DNA of 47,117 nt from Microvirga vignae (GCF_001017175.1 NZ_LCYG01000005.1:1-47117), one strand, 5' to 3'; counted from the stretch's first letter, positions 8,386 through 17,445 are shown. Numbers and translations: made by a program. Notes: a model not told the origin generated them from the sequence alone.

Positions 8386-9144
8386 GTGGCCGAGAGTAAA
8401 CTGCTTGATGGACAGGTCGCCATCGTGACGGGCGGCGTGCGACGCATAGGCAAGGCCATTGCGATGTCCCTGGCCCGCGACGGGGCTGCGATCGTCATCA
8501 ACGCGCGGTCTTCCCGAGACGAAGCCGAGGCCACGGCACGAGAGATCGAGGCCATCGGTGGGCGAGCCATGGTTCACATCGCGGATGTCACAGACGAAGG
8601 GGCTGTCGCCGGAATGGTTTCGGCGACCCTGGAGGCGTTTGGACGGATCGACATCCTCGTCAATAATGCAGCGATCCGCCGGGAAGTGCCATTCACGCAG
8701 ATGACGCTGACCGAGTGGCGTGAGATCACGAGCGTCATCCTCGAAGGAGCCTTTCTGGGATCTCGCGCCGTTCTCCCCCACATGGTCCGCTCGCAATATG
8801 GGCGCATCATCAATATCGGTGGGGTGAGCGCGCATACGGGGGCTTACAACCGCGCCCATGTGGCGGCTGCCAAGAGTGGCCTGACAGGGCTGACCCGGGC
8901 GCTTGCGGTCGAGTTCGCTGCGCAGGGAGTCACGGTCAACTGCGTCGTTCCCGGCAAGATCGGCGGCAAGCGCTCGGCAACCTCCGGGCACAGCGTGTCG
9001 CTCCCGGGTGGCGGGCAGCCCCTGGTCGGCCATGATGGCGCGCCAGAAGATGTGGCGGAAGTTGTGCGAACCCTGTGCCTTCCAACCGGTGGTTTCATTA
9101 CCGGCCAGACCATTCATGTGAATGGCGGCCTGTACATGCCGTAA
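8386..9144 (+). CDS. SDR-family oxidoreductase lacking the usual catalytic tyrosine
   Basis: This 252-residue protein is a short-chain dehydrogenase/reductase with the Rossmann motif TGGVRRIG (15-22), the NNAA motif (93-96), a Ser near 148 and a C-terminal GQTIHVNGG. The classical Y-x3-K pair is altered. The lysine is K163 in HVAAAKSG, but the residue four places before it is valine (V159); the nearest tyrosine is Y154. A subset of SDRs shows this HVxxAK form, and their chemistry is not the standard one. The GTG at 8386 has GGGGAGGAAG directly upstream and is preferred over TTG at 8350. It probably acts on a hydroxy or oxo acid of the surrounding pathway. The next genes encode a TctCBA transporter. 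Confidence 0.83.
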   Translation: MAESKLLDGQVAIVTGGVRRIGKAIAMSLARDGAAIVINARSSRDEAEATAREIEAIGGRAMVHIADVTDEGAVAGMVSATLEAFGRIDILVNNAAIRREVPFTQMTLTEWREITSVILEGAFLGSRAVLPHMVRSQYGRIINIGGVSAHTGAYNRAHVAAAKSGLTGLTRALAVEFAAQGVTVNCVVPGKIGGKRSATSGHSVSLPGGGQPLVGHDGAPEDVAEVVRTLCLPTGGFITGQTIHVNGGLYMP

Positions 9145-9222
9145 GCCGGCTAGCTGTGCCGTAACGGTAGTAAGTTCCAGAATAGCTCTTGCCATTCAAG
9201 CAGGACTGGTGTGGTATCTAAA

Positions 9223-9234
9223 ATTGTCGACAGT
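9223..9234. promoter_or_regulatory. ATTGTTGACAAT-type operator, site 2 (variant ATTGTCGACAGT)
   Basis: ATTGTCGACAGT differs from a perfect palindrome at one position and shares the TTGT...ACA half-sites with the other five sites. It stands about 60 bases before the TctC start. A small hairpin (CCGCC/GGCGG, 9259-9273) follows in the leader. Confidence 0.6.
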
Positions 9235-9296
9235 TAGCAAAATAAGCTGACCCATAGACCGCCGGAAAGGCGGCTTCGATGAACAAGGAGGAAACG

Positions 9297-10265
9297 GTGA
9301 CATTCTCTCGGCTTAAAACAGCATTCTGCGCAGGCTTGGCGGCCGTCGGCCTGTTGGTGCAGCCCGCTCTCGCTGCTGATTACCCGCACAAGACCGTGAA
9401 GCTCGTGACGCATTCCAGCCCAGGCGGCGGGACCGATGTCTTCCTGCGCGAGCTGATCAAGCACCTCTCGCCCATCATGGACGTAACGTTCGTCGTCGAG
9501 AACGTTCGCGGCGGCGCCGGTGCCAAGGCGATCGCGTATCTCGCAGGATCGCCCGCGGATGGCAGCGTCTTCTATGGAACGACGCCGAGCTACATCAACA
9601 CGTCGCTGCTCAGCAAACCTGAGAAGACGTTTGAGGATCTCGATCCGGTCGTGAACCTCTTCCAGGATCCGCAGATCGTCTTCGTGCGCGCGGATAGCCC
9701 CTACAAGACGCTGAAGGATGTCGTCGAGGATGCCAAGAAACGCCCGAACCAGGTGCGTGTCGGCGTCAGCACGCCGGGCTCCCTCGACCGTCAGGTCATG
9801 GAGCAGTTCAAGGCCGAGACCGGCACGGAGGTGACCATCATCACGCATGACGGCGGTGGCGACGTGATGCTGAGCGTTCTGAACGGCACGTCCAATGTCG
9901 GCATCGGCGAGATTGCCGAATTGCGCGGACAGATCGATGCCAAGAAGATCCGGCTGATCACGACCTATACCGAACAGCGGCTGCCGCAATTCCCCGACGT
10001 GCCCACTGCCAAAGAGCAGGGAATAAATCTCGTTGTCCGCAAGTTCCGTGGCATCGCGGGACCGAAGGGACTTCCGCGCGAGATTGTAGCAGCGTGGGAA
10101 GATGCGACCCAGAAGGTGCTTCAGGACCCGAAGTTCAAGGCTTGGTATGAGAAGGATGCCCTCATCCCGGCCTATATGGATCAGGCCACATACAAGAAGT
10201 TCACCGCTGATTTCGCGGAAGGACAGAAGGCCTTCTTCACGAAGTACGGCATCACGACCGAGTGA
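9297..10265 (+). CDS. Tripartite tricarboxylate transporter binding protein TctC
   Basis: This is the periplasmic binding component of a complete tripartite tricarboxylate transporter (322 residues). A classical signal peptide ends in QPALA-ADYP. The ligand-loop SSPGGGTDVFLRE and the NVRGGAGAKA segment are typical of TctC/Bug proteins. The GTG start at 9297 is preferred over the ATG at 9279 because AAGGAGG (9285-9291) lies between them and serves only the later start, which also gives a normal signal peptide. tctB and tctA follow with short gaps. Operator site 2 lies upstream, so the carrier is probably induced with the other clusters of the regulon. The two TctC proteins in the window are clearly diverged, so their ligands may differ. 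Confidence 0.88.
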   Translation: MTFSRLKTAFCAGLAAVGLLVQPALAADYPHKTVKLVTHSSPGGGTDVFLRELIKHLSPIMDVTFVVENVRGGAGAKAIAYLAGSPADGSVFYGTTPSYINTSLLSKPEKTFEDLDPVVNLFQDPQIVFVRADSPYKTLKDVVEDAKKRPNQVRVGVSTPGSLDRQVMEQFKAETGTEVTIITHDGGGDVMLSVLNGTSNVGIGEIAELRGQIDAKKIRLITTYTEQRLPQFPDVPTAKEQGINLVVRKFRGIAGPKGLPREIVAAWEDATQKVLQDPKFKAWYEKDALIPAYMDQATYKKFTADFAEGQKAFFTKYGITTE

Positions 10266-10305
10266 CCTGTTTGAGCAAGAAGCGAGGCTTTTCGGGAGAG
10301 TGATG

Positions 10306-10791
10306 ATGCGCAGCAATCTGATCACAGGGGTTCTTCTTCTCGTCTTCTCGGTGATTTTCTGGTTGGGCGCTGATGCAATCCCGAAAAGCCGCCTCAGCGG
10401 CAGCGTGGGCGCGGATGGTCTTCCGAAGATGCTGGCGATCGCACTGGGCGTTCTGTCGATCGGCTATCTGGCCCAGACATTGCTGACGGCGCGGATGGCG
10501 GGACCCGTCGTAGGACCCAGGCGCGAAACCAAGACGGTGGATTACACACGCCATCTCAGGGCAATCGGCATGATTGTTCTCGGAGCCGTCTATGTCGCGA
10601 TCGTCCCTTATCTCGGCTACATCCCGAGCATTGCTCTGCTGTTGCTGAGCGTTGCTCTCTACAACGGCAAGCGTCCTTCCCGTGGACTGCTCTTGTTTGC
10701 CGTTCTCGGCGCGATCGGATTCTACCTGCTGTTCGTCAGGCTTCTGGAAGTGCCTCTGCCGGCAGGGATCTGGCCGAGTCTCATTGGCTGA
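10306..10791 (+). CDS. Tripartite tricarboxylate transporter small membrane subunit TctB
   Basis: TctB is the small membrane subunit of the tripartite tricarboxylate carrier. The 161-residue product has about four hydrophobic segments, including LITGVLLLVFSVIFWLGA at the start and IGFYLLFVRLLEVPLPAGIW at the end, the latter being a frequent TctB signature. ATG codons at 10303 and 10306 are both possible; GGGAG at 10294-10298 is better spaced for 10306. It sits between tctC and tctA in the order typical of the family. Confidence 0.84.
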   Translation: MRSNLITGVLLLVFSVIFWLGADAIPKSRLSGSVGADGLPKMLAIALGVLSIGYLAQTLLTARMAGPVVGPRRETKTVDYTRHLRAIGMIVLGAVYVAIVPYLGYIPSIALLLLSVALYNGKRPSRGLLLFAVLGAIGFYLLFVRLLEVPLPAGIWPSLIG

Positions 10792-10850
10792 GCATGGGCG
10801 CCGACGAGTAGTCGGCTGCCCACTCCTTGAATTGTCTCAGGAGCGTATCG

Positions 10851-12398
10851 ATGGAAGGCCTCTTCTACGCTTGGCAAGCAGTGACATCCATGCCCGTTCT
10901 GGCAGCCGCTGTAGGCGGCGTCCTATGGGGCATCCTCGGAGGAGCTCTCCCGGGCATCTCGCCTTCGATCGCGATGGCTCTGCTTTTGCCGTTCACCTAC
11001 AATCTGCCGCCTCTCGTTGCAGTGGTCCTCCTCGCGGCTGTCTATGTGGGGGCCGAATATGGCGGCTCCATTCCGGCCATTCTCATCAGGACTCCCGGCA
11101 CGAATTCCGCCGCGGCGACGGTGATCGATGGATATGAGATGCAGCGTCAGGGGCGGGGCGGCGAGGCTTTGGGTCTCTCGCTTGTCGGCGGAACGATCGG
11201 CGGCTTGTTCGGTCTCATCCTGCTGTCGACGCTGACCGAACCGCTTGCAAGTCTCGCGCTGGTCTTCACGCCTCCGGCCTATTTCGCTCTCGGTATTCTG
11301 GGCATCAGCATCATCGGTTCCTTGTCGGAGGGAGCACTCCTGAAAGGTCTTATTGCCGGTGTGCTCGGCATGATGATCGCCACCGTCGGCACGGACCCGA
11401 TTTCGGGTGTGAGCAGGTTCACTTTCGGAAATCCCAATCTGCTCGAAGGAATTCACTTCATTCTCATCATGCTCGGCATCTTCGCGGTTGCGGAGCTCAT
11501 GACACAAGCGGGCGAGGAGCGCTGGACGGAAGGCAGCAGGCCCGATACGACGAACGCGCGCCTCAAGCTTCCCAGCCTCGCGACCCTGTGGCGTCTGCGC
11601 AAGGCGCAGGGCATTGGTTGCGTTCTGGGAGCCGTTGAAGGTGCAATTCCCGGCGGGGGCGGTTCCGTTGCGGCCTTCCTGTCCTACAACGAAGCTCGCC
11701 GCTGGTCGAAAGAGCCCGAGAAATTCGGCAAAGGATCGGAGGAGGGCGTCATTGCGCCCGAGACTGCCAACAACGTCGTGTCTGCGACCGCAATCGTGCC
11801 GACATTGAGCTTCGGCATTCCGGGGTCGAACTCGACCGCCATTCTTCTCGGCGGCTTCCTCGTTCACGGCTTGCAGCCAGGACCGCTTCTGTTCACCACC
11901 AATCCCGATATCGTCTATGGGCTCTTCGGCGGCCTGTTCACGGCCAATATCATGATGTTCCTGCTCGGTATCGTGATCCTAGGGCCGTGCATCTGGCTCG
12001 TGCAGCGGCCGAAGCCATATCTCATGGCCGCCATCTTCGGCCTGGTCGTGTCCGGCGTCTATTCGATCGACCACAGCCTCTTCGATCTCTCGATCGTCCT
12101 TGTGGCGGGCATCGTCGGTTACGTGATGCGCGTGCTCGGTTTCCCGCACTTGCCCCTGATCCTTGGCCTCGTGCTCGGATACATGATCGAGTCCAATTAC
12201 CGTCGCGCGTTGCTGATCACCAACGGTGACCACATCGTCTTCCTGCAGGATCGCGTGAGCCTGGGTCTCCTGATCTGTGCTGCTCTCATCATCTTCTTCT
12301 CTGCCCTGAGGGAGGTCCGGCGCTACAGAAAGCCGATTGTTTTGCCTGAATCGCAGATTCAGGAGAACAAGCACGATGCAGCATCCTTTCCTTCATAA
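10851..12398 (+). CDS. Tripartite tricarboxylate transporter large permease TctA
   Basis: TctA is the large, roughly 12-helix permease subunit driving sodium- or proton-coupled uptake of tricarboxylates delivered by TctC. The 515-residue product has the two Gly-rich repeats of the family: GALPGISPSIAMALLLPFTY near 30-50, and GAIPGGGGSVAAFLSYNEARR with the downstream SFGIPGSNSTAILLGG. The start is the ATG at 10851, with AGGAG at 10839-10843; an in-frame TTG at 10827 is less likely. It is followed after 42 bases by an MmgE/PrpD gene, so substrate import and first processing are probably on one transcript. Confidence 0.9.
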   Translation: MEGLFYAWQAVTSMPVLAAAVGGVLWGILGGALPGISPSIAMALLLPFTYNLPPLVAVVLLAAVYVGAEYGGSIPAILIRTPGTNSAAATVIDGYEMQRQGRGGEALGLSLVGGTIGGLFGLILLSTLTEPLASLALVFTPPAYFALGILGISIIGSLSEGALLKGLIAGVLGMMIATVGTDPISGVSRFTFGNPNLLEGIHFILIMLGIFAVAELMTQAGEERWTEGSRPDTTNARLKLPSLATLWRLRKAQGIGCVLGAVEGAIPGGGGSVAAFLSYNEARRWSKEPEKFGKGSEEGVIAPETANNVVSATAIVPTLSFGIPGSNSTAILLGGFLVHGLQPGPLLFTTNPDIVYGLFGGLFTANIMMFLLGIVILGPCIWLVQRPKPYLMAAIFGLVVSGVYSIDHSLFDLSIVLVAGIVGYVMRVLGFPHLPLILGLVLGYMIESNYRRALLITNGDHIVFLQDRVSLGLLICAALIIFFSALREVRRYRKPIVLPESQIQENKHDAASFPS

Positions 12399-12440
12399 GA
12401 CGATGCATTCAATCCTGACCTGACGATACGGATAGACGAC

Positions 12441-13832
12441 ATGGCAAAAGAGAACACGCCTCCGCCCGGCCAGGCGATTGCGGAGCAGTTTGCAAGCTGG
12501 GTATCGGCCTTGGACGATGCTTCTTTCCCGCAGGAGCTTCGGAACGCTGCAACAGCGGCCCTCATCGACCACGCCGGATTGGCCGTCTCGGCCCGTCATG
12601 AGGACTACGTACAAGCCATCGTATCCGCCTGGGAGGAGGGGGGATCCTGCACGGCTTTCGGGCACGCGCGCGGCTATGATGCAGCGGGTGCTGCTCTGAT
12701 CAACGGAACGGCGTCGCATGGTGAGGATTATGACGACACCTTTGAAGGCACGCCCGTGCACACCAGCGCGGTCATCGTACCGGCCGTGCTGGCCGCTTGT
12801 GAGCGTCACGGAAGAACAGGCGCCGATGCGTTGAGAGGAATAGCGGCTGGCGCAGAACTGATGTGCCGCATGGCCATCGTCGCGCCGACGGCACAGCACC
12901 GGGCTGGATTTCACCCGACAGCGATCATCGGCGCCATCGGTGCCGCTGCCGGAGTCGGCACGGCGCTGCGCCTGACGCCAACTCAGCTTGTCGACTCGCT
13001 CGGCATCGCTGCGAGCTTCGCCTCGGGCATCATCGAGTATTTGGCTGAGGGAACCTGGACGAAGCGCATCCATCCCGGCTGGGCTGCTCAGGCGGGATTG
13101 CGCGCGGCATCGCTCGGGCGCGCAGGATTCAAAGGGCCCAGAACCGTTTTCGAAGGTGAGCACGGCTTCTTCTTTGCCTTCGGCGTGCCGGACATCACCC
13201 CGGACTACTCGCGCATCACATCCGATTTGGGGCGCGAGTGGAAGGCCAGTCGTATTGCCTTCAAGCCCTATGCATGCGGCACGATGGTTCAACCGTTCAT
13301 AGACTGCGCTATCCGTCTCGCGCGGGAGGGCGTAAAGCCTGAGGACATCGAGGATGTCCTCTGCAAGGTCGGAGAGGGAACCGTACACCGGCTGTGGGAG
13401 CCTCTTGCGGAGAAGCGTCGTCCATCGACTCCATATTCCGCCAAGTTCAGCGTTCCCTTCGGTGTTGCAGCCGGCTTCGTCGACCAAGCGGCGGGGCTGG
13501 GTCAGTTTACCGAGGAAAGGATTCGGGATCCCCAGATCCTGGCGCTTGCGGGAAAGGTCAGATACGAGATCGACCCGAATGACGAGTATCCGAGGAACTA
13601 TACCGGAACTGTCATTGCGAGATTGAGGGATGGAAGCATCCGAAGTGCGCATCAGCCCCACATGCGCGGTGGTGCGCGAGAGCCGCTTTCTCGTGAGGAG
13701 ATCCTCGCAAAGTTCTACGCGAATACGCGGTATGGCGGCTGGACGCCGTCCCAAGCCGACGCTCTTTCGCAATGGTGCGAGCGTCTCTTCGACGCTCCGA
13801 GCCTTTCTGGAATCGAGACATTTCGCGGCTGA
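12441..13832 (+). CDS. MmgE/PrpD family protein
   Basis: This 463-residue protein is a member of the MmgE/PrpD (2-methylcitrate dehydratase / cis-aconitate decarboxylase) family. Its first loop reads EDYDDT (95-100) with VHTS (106-109) in place of His-Pro-Ser/Ala. The lysine region reads GTWTKRIHPG. The third region reads FKPYACGTMVQP, where the family's histidine is replaced by glutamine. These differences suggest a substrate unlike that of the paralogues. It lies 42 bases after tctA and is probably the last gene of that operon, because two hairpins follow. Confidence 0.85.
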   Translation: MAKENTPPPGQAIAEQFASWVSALDDASFPQELRNAATAALIDHAGLAVSARHEDYVQAIVSAWEEGGSCTAFGHARGYDAAGAALINGTASHGEDYDDTFEGTPVHTSAVIVPAVLAACERHGRTGADALRGIAAGAELMCRMAIVAPTAQHRAGFHPTAIIGAIGAAAGVGTALRLTPTQLVDSLGIAASFASGIIEYLAEGTWTKRIHPGWAAQAGLRAASLGRAGFKGPRTVFEGEHGFFFAFGVPDITPDYSRITSDLGREWKASRIAFKPYACGTMVQPFIDCAIRLAREGVKPEDIEDVLCKVGEGTVHRLWEPLAEKRRPSTPYSAKFSVPFGVAAGFVDQAAGLGQFTEERIRDPQILALAGKVRYEIDPNDEYPRNYTGTVIARLRDGSIRSAHQPHMRGGAREPLSREEILAKFYANTRYGGWTPSQADALSQWCERLFDAPSLSGIETFRG

Positions 13833-13842
13833 ACATGAATGA

Positions 13843-13865
13843 AGCGCGGATATGTCGTCCGCGCT
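13843..13865. terminator. Hairpin after the tct operon
   Basis: An eight-base stem AGCGCGGA / TCCGCGCT (13843-13850 and 13858-13865) with a seven-base loop follows the MmgE/PrpD stop codon closely. It is a likely intrinsic terminator for the rightward operon. Confidence 0.55.
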
Positions 13866-13893
13866 CGTTCTCAGAGACAGATGATTGCAAAAG

Positions 13894-13917
13894 GGCAGGT
13901 CCTCATCGGGACCTGCC
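13894..13917. terminator. Hairpin between convergent MmgE/PrpD genes
   Basis: A nine-base perfect stem GGCAGGTCC / GGACCTGCC (13894-13902 and 13909-13917) has a six-base loop. It is flanked by an A-run (gcaaaa) on the left, which reads as a T-run for the leftward gene ending at 13932. It probably terminates that gene and backs up the hairpin at 13843. Confidence 0.7.
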
Positions 13918-13931
13918 TTGAATGTTTGAGC

Positions 13932-15296
13932 TTATCGGGCCGGGATGCCCGCTTCGATGATCGGCATAAGCGAGGAAGCGTTCGCAACATCCCGGCAAAG
14001 TGCAATGAAGCGATCTGCGCCCGATGCTCCCAGAACGGGTTCGCAGAGGTCGCGCACCTTTCCGTCGAGCTCTTCGTTGCTCATCGGGCGATCAAGGCTG
14101 CCGATCGCGTGCTCGACGAAAAGTTCATGTGCCTTCCCGTCCGTCGTGGTGATCGTGACCTTGACCTGATCCTCGTGAATGCCTTTTTCCGCCTCGGCTC
14201 TCACCTTGCGCCGCAAGGCGACGATCTTGGAATCCGTCACCACCTCATCTGCATATTCATGTTCGCCGCAACGGCCATAGACGATCGCTGCCGCGCAGGA
14301 GTGGTAGACAGAGAACTTTCCTTCGAGGCCGGTCCTGGGCTCGGTTTTGCCGGTCAGCTCGAGCACGAGGGGGTGAACCTTCAACTCGATCGAGGCAATG
14401 TTCTCTGCTGTCAGGCCATGGGCGTTTCTCAGCTGAATGCAGCCATCCAGAGCCGGGTGGATCACGATTCCGCAGGCGAAGGGCTTGTAAGTGTTGAGCG
14501 ATATCTCCCAGGTCTCTCCCAGCCTTTCCGTGATCTCTGCAGGGTCGAACTTCGTCGACAGCACATGTGCGAATCCTCGTGGAGCTTCGATGCCTCGCTC
14601 GGAGCTGGTGAAGTTCTGGGCTGCCAGATGAGCCGCGAGAAGCCCGTTCTGGGCGGCCCGACCCGGATGGAATGGCTTGCACATCGTGCCGAACATCTCA
14701 CGAAGACCCGACGACTGAGTCGCCGCAATGCCAAGCGCCCACGTCATCTGCTGCGCATTCAGGCCCAAAATCTTGCCGGCTGCAGCCGCCGCTCCGAAGA
14801 CACCCGCCGTTCCCGTGATGTGCCAGCCCCGGTCGTAGTGTTCCGGATAGACGGAATTGCCGATCCGGCATTCCACTTCGACGCCGAGAATAAAGGCATG
14901 CAGAAATTCCCTGCCGCTCATGAGGCGCGTTTCGGCGAGCGGAAGGAGGGCCGAGGCGATGGGACCAGCAGGGTGAATGATCGTCTTCAGATGCGTGTCA
15001 TCGAAGTCGAAGACGTGTGACGAGATGCCGTTCAGCAGCGCAGCGTGGAGCAGATCGAGCTTGTCACCCCGACCGAGAACCGTTGCCTGTCCCTGGCCCG
15101 CAAAAGGGCGGATCGCGGCGAGCGTGCGGTCGAGGGTCGGGTGAATTGAGCCGCCGACAGCGCAACCGGCCCAGTTCAGGAACGAGCGAACCGCTTCCGT
15201 ATAGACGTGCTCGGGTATGTCGTCTGCCTTCGACGCGACGACGAAGTTCGCGAGAACCTGTGTGACCTTCGACCGGTCGATAACTGCGGAATCCAT
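13932..15296 (-). CDS. MmgE/PrpD family protein
   Basis: This 454-residue protein has the most canonical active-site set of the five MmgE/PrpD paralogues here. The first loop carries FDFDDTH (96-102) and HPAG (108-111). The lysine region is GTMCKPFHPGRAAQNG. The third region is YKPFACGIVIHP. In cis-aconitate decarboxylase the corresponding aspartate, threonine, histidine and lysines line the active site. It is divergent to a GntR regulator gene, with operator site 3 in between. That operator contains a leftward TTGACA that could be the -35 box of this gene. The probable role is hydration/dehydration or decarboxylation of an aconitate-like acid. Confidence 0.86.
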   Translation of the reverse strand: MDSAVIDRSKVTQVLANFVVASKADDIPEHVYTEAVRSFLNWAGCAVGGSIHPTLDRTLAAIRPFAGQGQATVLGRGDKLDLLHAALLNGISSHVFDFDDTHLKTIIHPAGPIASALLPLAETRLMSGREFLHAFILGVEVECRIGNSVYPEHYDRGWHITGTAGVFGAAAAAGKILGLNAQQMTWALGIAATQSSGLREMFGTMCKPFHPGRAAQNGLLAAHLAAQNFTSSERGIEAPRGFAHVLSTKFDPAEITERLGETWEISLNTYKPFACGIVIHPALDGCIQLRNAHGLTAENIASIELKVHPLVLELTGKTEPRTGLEGKFSVYHSCAAAIVYGRCGEHEYADEVVTDSKIVALRRKVRAEAEKGIHEDQVKVTITTTDGKAHELFVEHAIGSLDRPMSNEELDGKVRDLCEPVLGASGADRFIALCRDVANASSLMPIIEAGIPAR

Positions 15297-15374
15297 TTTT
15301 GGTGTTCTCCAAGTAACCCGAAGCGGATGCGGCTCCGATTGCGCTTCACTAGGGTGATGGAGGGTCCCAAAAAA

Positions 15375-15386
15375 ATTGTCAACAGT
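15375..15386. promoter_or_regulatory. ATTGTTGACAAT-type operator, site 3 (ATTGTCAACAGT)
   Basis: ATTGTCAACAGT read on the minus strand is ACTGTTGACAAT, one base from the consensus. It lies between the divergent MmgE/PrpD gene (start 15296) and the GntR regulator gene (start about 15448), a position suited to autoregulation. Confidence 0.66.
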
Positions 15387-15447
15387 TAACGAAAAAATGC
15401 TTTATCCTGAGTGGGTCCTACAACCCATGCCGAAGGTGTCCCATTCG

Positions 15448-16149
15448 ATGATGCTTCGCTCTCCCTCAGAAGAACTGGCTGTCCTTCGCACATCTTCCCT
15501 TGCTGCCGTCGTGGAACGCGAAGTCGAACGCCTGATCCTCAATGGGCGGTTCTCCCCTGGTGAACGGATCAACGAGAACAAATTGGCGTCGGAGCTGGGG
15601 ACGAGCAGAGGTCCGGTCAGGGAAGCGATCCGCGCCCTGGAGGGTTCGGGGCTCATCGTCTCGGTTCGAAACCGAGGCTCGTTCATTCGCCGCCTGTCGG
15701 TTCAGGAGGTGAGGGAGGTCTACGAGATCCGTTCTGCGCTGTTCGGCCTTGCCGGAAAGCTTCTCGCCGAGCGGGTCACGGCAGATCAGCTTGAGCGTCT
15801 GAACGGTTACGTCACCGGGATGGAGGAAGCCTCCAGGGAACGCAACTTCGACGCTTATTATCCACTCAACCTGGCCTTTCACGAGTTCATCGTGGATTCT
15901 GCCGGCAATGCCATGCTTGCGCAGCAATACCGGAGCTTCGTCAAAAAGCTGCACCTGTTCCGAGCCCGCAGTCTCGTCCAGGGTGGAGGTCTCGGCGTTT
16001 CGAACAAGGAGCACCGTGAGATGCTGTCTGCCATAACGGCCCGGGATCCCGTCTGGGCTCACGAGGCGCATTGCCGCCATGTCGTCTCGGCACGGGATCG
16101 CCTGCTGAATGTCATCGAAGCTGAGGCAGGCAAGCCAGACCGAACTTGA
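15448..16149 (+). CDS. GntR-family (FadR/FCD) transcriptional regulator
   Basis: This 233-residue protein has an N-terminal winged helix-turn-helix (LASELGTSRGPVREAIRAL) and a C-terminal all-helical FCD ligand domain. The metal/ligand residues are represented by the Asp/His pattern in YPLNLAFHEFIV and the later ALTARD...H segment. FCD regulators bind small carboxylic acids, often citrate-like. The start is uncertain: ATG at 15397, 15427 and 15448 are in frame, and 15448 has the best AAGG box and leaves the operator at 15375-15386 outside the coding region. The second GntR protein of the window (20322-21011) is clearly related (shared SRGPVREA and NVRFHE/NLAFHE regions). Either or both may bind the repeated palindrome. 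Confidence 0.87.
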   Translation: MMLRSPSEELAVLRTSSLAAVVEREVERLILNGRFSPGERINENKLASELGTSRGPVREAIRALEGSGLIVSVRNRGSFIRRLSVQEVREVYEIRSALFGLAGKLLAERVTADQLERLNGYVTGMEEASRERNFDAYYPLNLAFHEFIVDSAGNAMLAQQYRSFVKKLHLFRARSLVQGGGLGVSNKEHREMLSAITARDPVWAHEAHCRHVVSARDRLLNVIEAEAGKPDRT

Positions 16150-16290
16150 GCATCATCCCGGCGCTGCCCTTTCCAGCATGCAGCAGGACGCGTTGGCCCG
16201 GGGATCCTGGTTCCGGCCGCATTCCCGCGCGTTCACGTTTCAGCAACGCCAGTCTCCTCGGAGGCAAGTCAGCGAACTTGCGGAAAGTAA

Positions 16291-16302
16291 ATTGTTGACA
16301 AT
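16291..16302. promoter_or_regulatory. ATTGTTGACAAT operator, site 4
   Basis: An exact copy of ATTGTTGACAAT stands about 80 bases before the ABC transporter ATPase gene. The core TTGACA at 16295-16300 reads toward the transporter. The surrounding 16150-16380 stretch has no credible gene. Confidence 0.7.
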
Positions 16303-16380
16303 CCGGGATATGTCGCTGAAGCTCACCCTAGGGCACTCAAAGAGGTGCTGGCCGGCATGCCGGCTAAAGAGGGAGGTGAG

Positions 16381-17445
16381 ATGAGCTACGTCGAGCTGAC
16401 GCGTCTTTCCAAGAAGTACGGCACATTCGCCGCAGTCAACGATGTCAACCTCGCGATCGCAAAAGGCCTTCTGGTCTGTCTATTGGGACCATCCGGCTGT
16501 GGGAAGACCACGACCCTGCGCCTGATCGCTGGTTTCGTGGAGCCAAGTGAAGGCGAGATCAGGGTCGGGGGGCGCACGATCTCGTCTCCAGGGCGTAGCG
16601 AGCCGCCTGAGCGGCGCAACATGTCGATGATCTTCCAGAGCTATGCGCTCTGGCCGCACATGACGGTGTTCGAGAACGTCGCTTATGGCCTGCGCCTGCG
16701 GAAACTCCCCCGTGAAGAAATCGCCCGGCGCGTCGAAAGCATTCTCGATGTCGCCAAGCTGAAGCCTCTTGCCGACCGTTATCCCGGCGAGTTGTCCGGC
16801 GGTCAGCAGCAGCGTGTTTCTCTCGCCCGCGCCCTTGTGGTCGAGCCGGAGACGTTGCTGCTCGATGAGCCCTTGTCCAATCTCGATGCCAATCTCCGCG
16901 AGGAGATGCGCTTCGAGATCAGGCGGCTCCACGACCAGTACAGATACACCACCGTCTACGTGACGCACGATCAGTCCGAGGCCATGACGACCGCTGATCT
17001 GATCGTCGTGATGAACCAGGGACGCATCGAGCAGGCCGGTTCTCCGGAAGACATCTACAAGAGGCCGCGCTCGGAATTCGTGGCGAAATTCATCGGGGGC
17101 GCCAACGTTCTGAAGGGCGAGCGCCTACCGGGCGATGCCGTGGACGTGGGGGGTGTCGTGCTGCGCTGTGGAAGCGGCGACTTTGCCGCTCAGGGTCCCA
17201 CCTCGGTTGCCATCCGGCACCACGATATCAATCTCGCCACCACCGCTCCCGCGCTTGGCGAAACGAACTGGGTGCCCGGCACGGTCACCCGTCAGGTCTA
17301 TCTCGGATCTCACCGCGACTATCTGGTCACGCTGAGCAATGGGGAGGCGATCCGCACCGTCACGCCGGCGGATATCGCCGTCCCACAAGGGCAACCGGTC
17401 TGGCTCCATCTTCCGCCGGAGCACTGCCGTGCGCTCGCACATTAA
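16381..17445 (+). CDS. ABC transporter ATP-binding protein (Fe3+/polyamine/phosphonate importer type)
   Basis: This 354-residue protein is an importer ATPase of the PotA/FbpC/PhnT type. It has Walker A GPSGCGKTT (36-44), a Q-loop near Q86, signature LSGGQQQRV (138-146), Walker B LLLDEP (159-164), and a C-terminal TOBE-like domain from about 250 on. ATG at 16381 directly follows a GGGAGGTGAG box. The ATPase, a periplasmic binding protein and a single two-domain permease form a complete operon behind operator site 4. Similarity to ferric-iron importers does not prove iron as substrate. In this regulon a carboxylate or metal-carboxylate chelate is a reasonable alternative. Confidence 0.88.
   Translation: MSYVELTRLSKKYGTFAAVNDVNLAIAKGLLVCLLGPSGCGKTTTLRLIAGFVEPSEGEIRVGGRTISSPGRSEPPERRNMSMIFQSYALWPHMTVFENVAYGLRLRKLPREEIARRVESILDVAKLKPLADRYPGELSGGQQQRVSLARALVVEPETLLLDEPLSNLDANLREEMRFEIRRLHDQYRYTTVYVTHDQSEAMTTADLIVVMNQGRIEQAGSPEDIYKRPRSEFVAKFIGGANVLKGERLPGDAVDVGGVVLRCGSGDFAAQGPTSVAIRHHDINLATTAPALGETNWVPGTVTRQVYLGSHRDYLVTLSNGEAIRTVTPADIAVPQGQPVWLHLPPEHCRALAH

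Noticed and set aside
9259..9273. Small CCGCC/GGCGG hairpin in the tctC leader as a riboswitch
   Set aside because: It is only a five-pair stem without any known riboswitch features; at most a minor leader structure.
10923..11867. A 314-codon minus-strand open frame opposite tctA
   Set aside because: Antisense shadow of a canonical TctA permease.
15376..15448. TTG at 15376 as the start of the GntR regulator
   Set aside because: It falls inside the operator palindrome and has no ribosome-binding site; ATG at 15448 is better placed.
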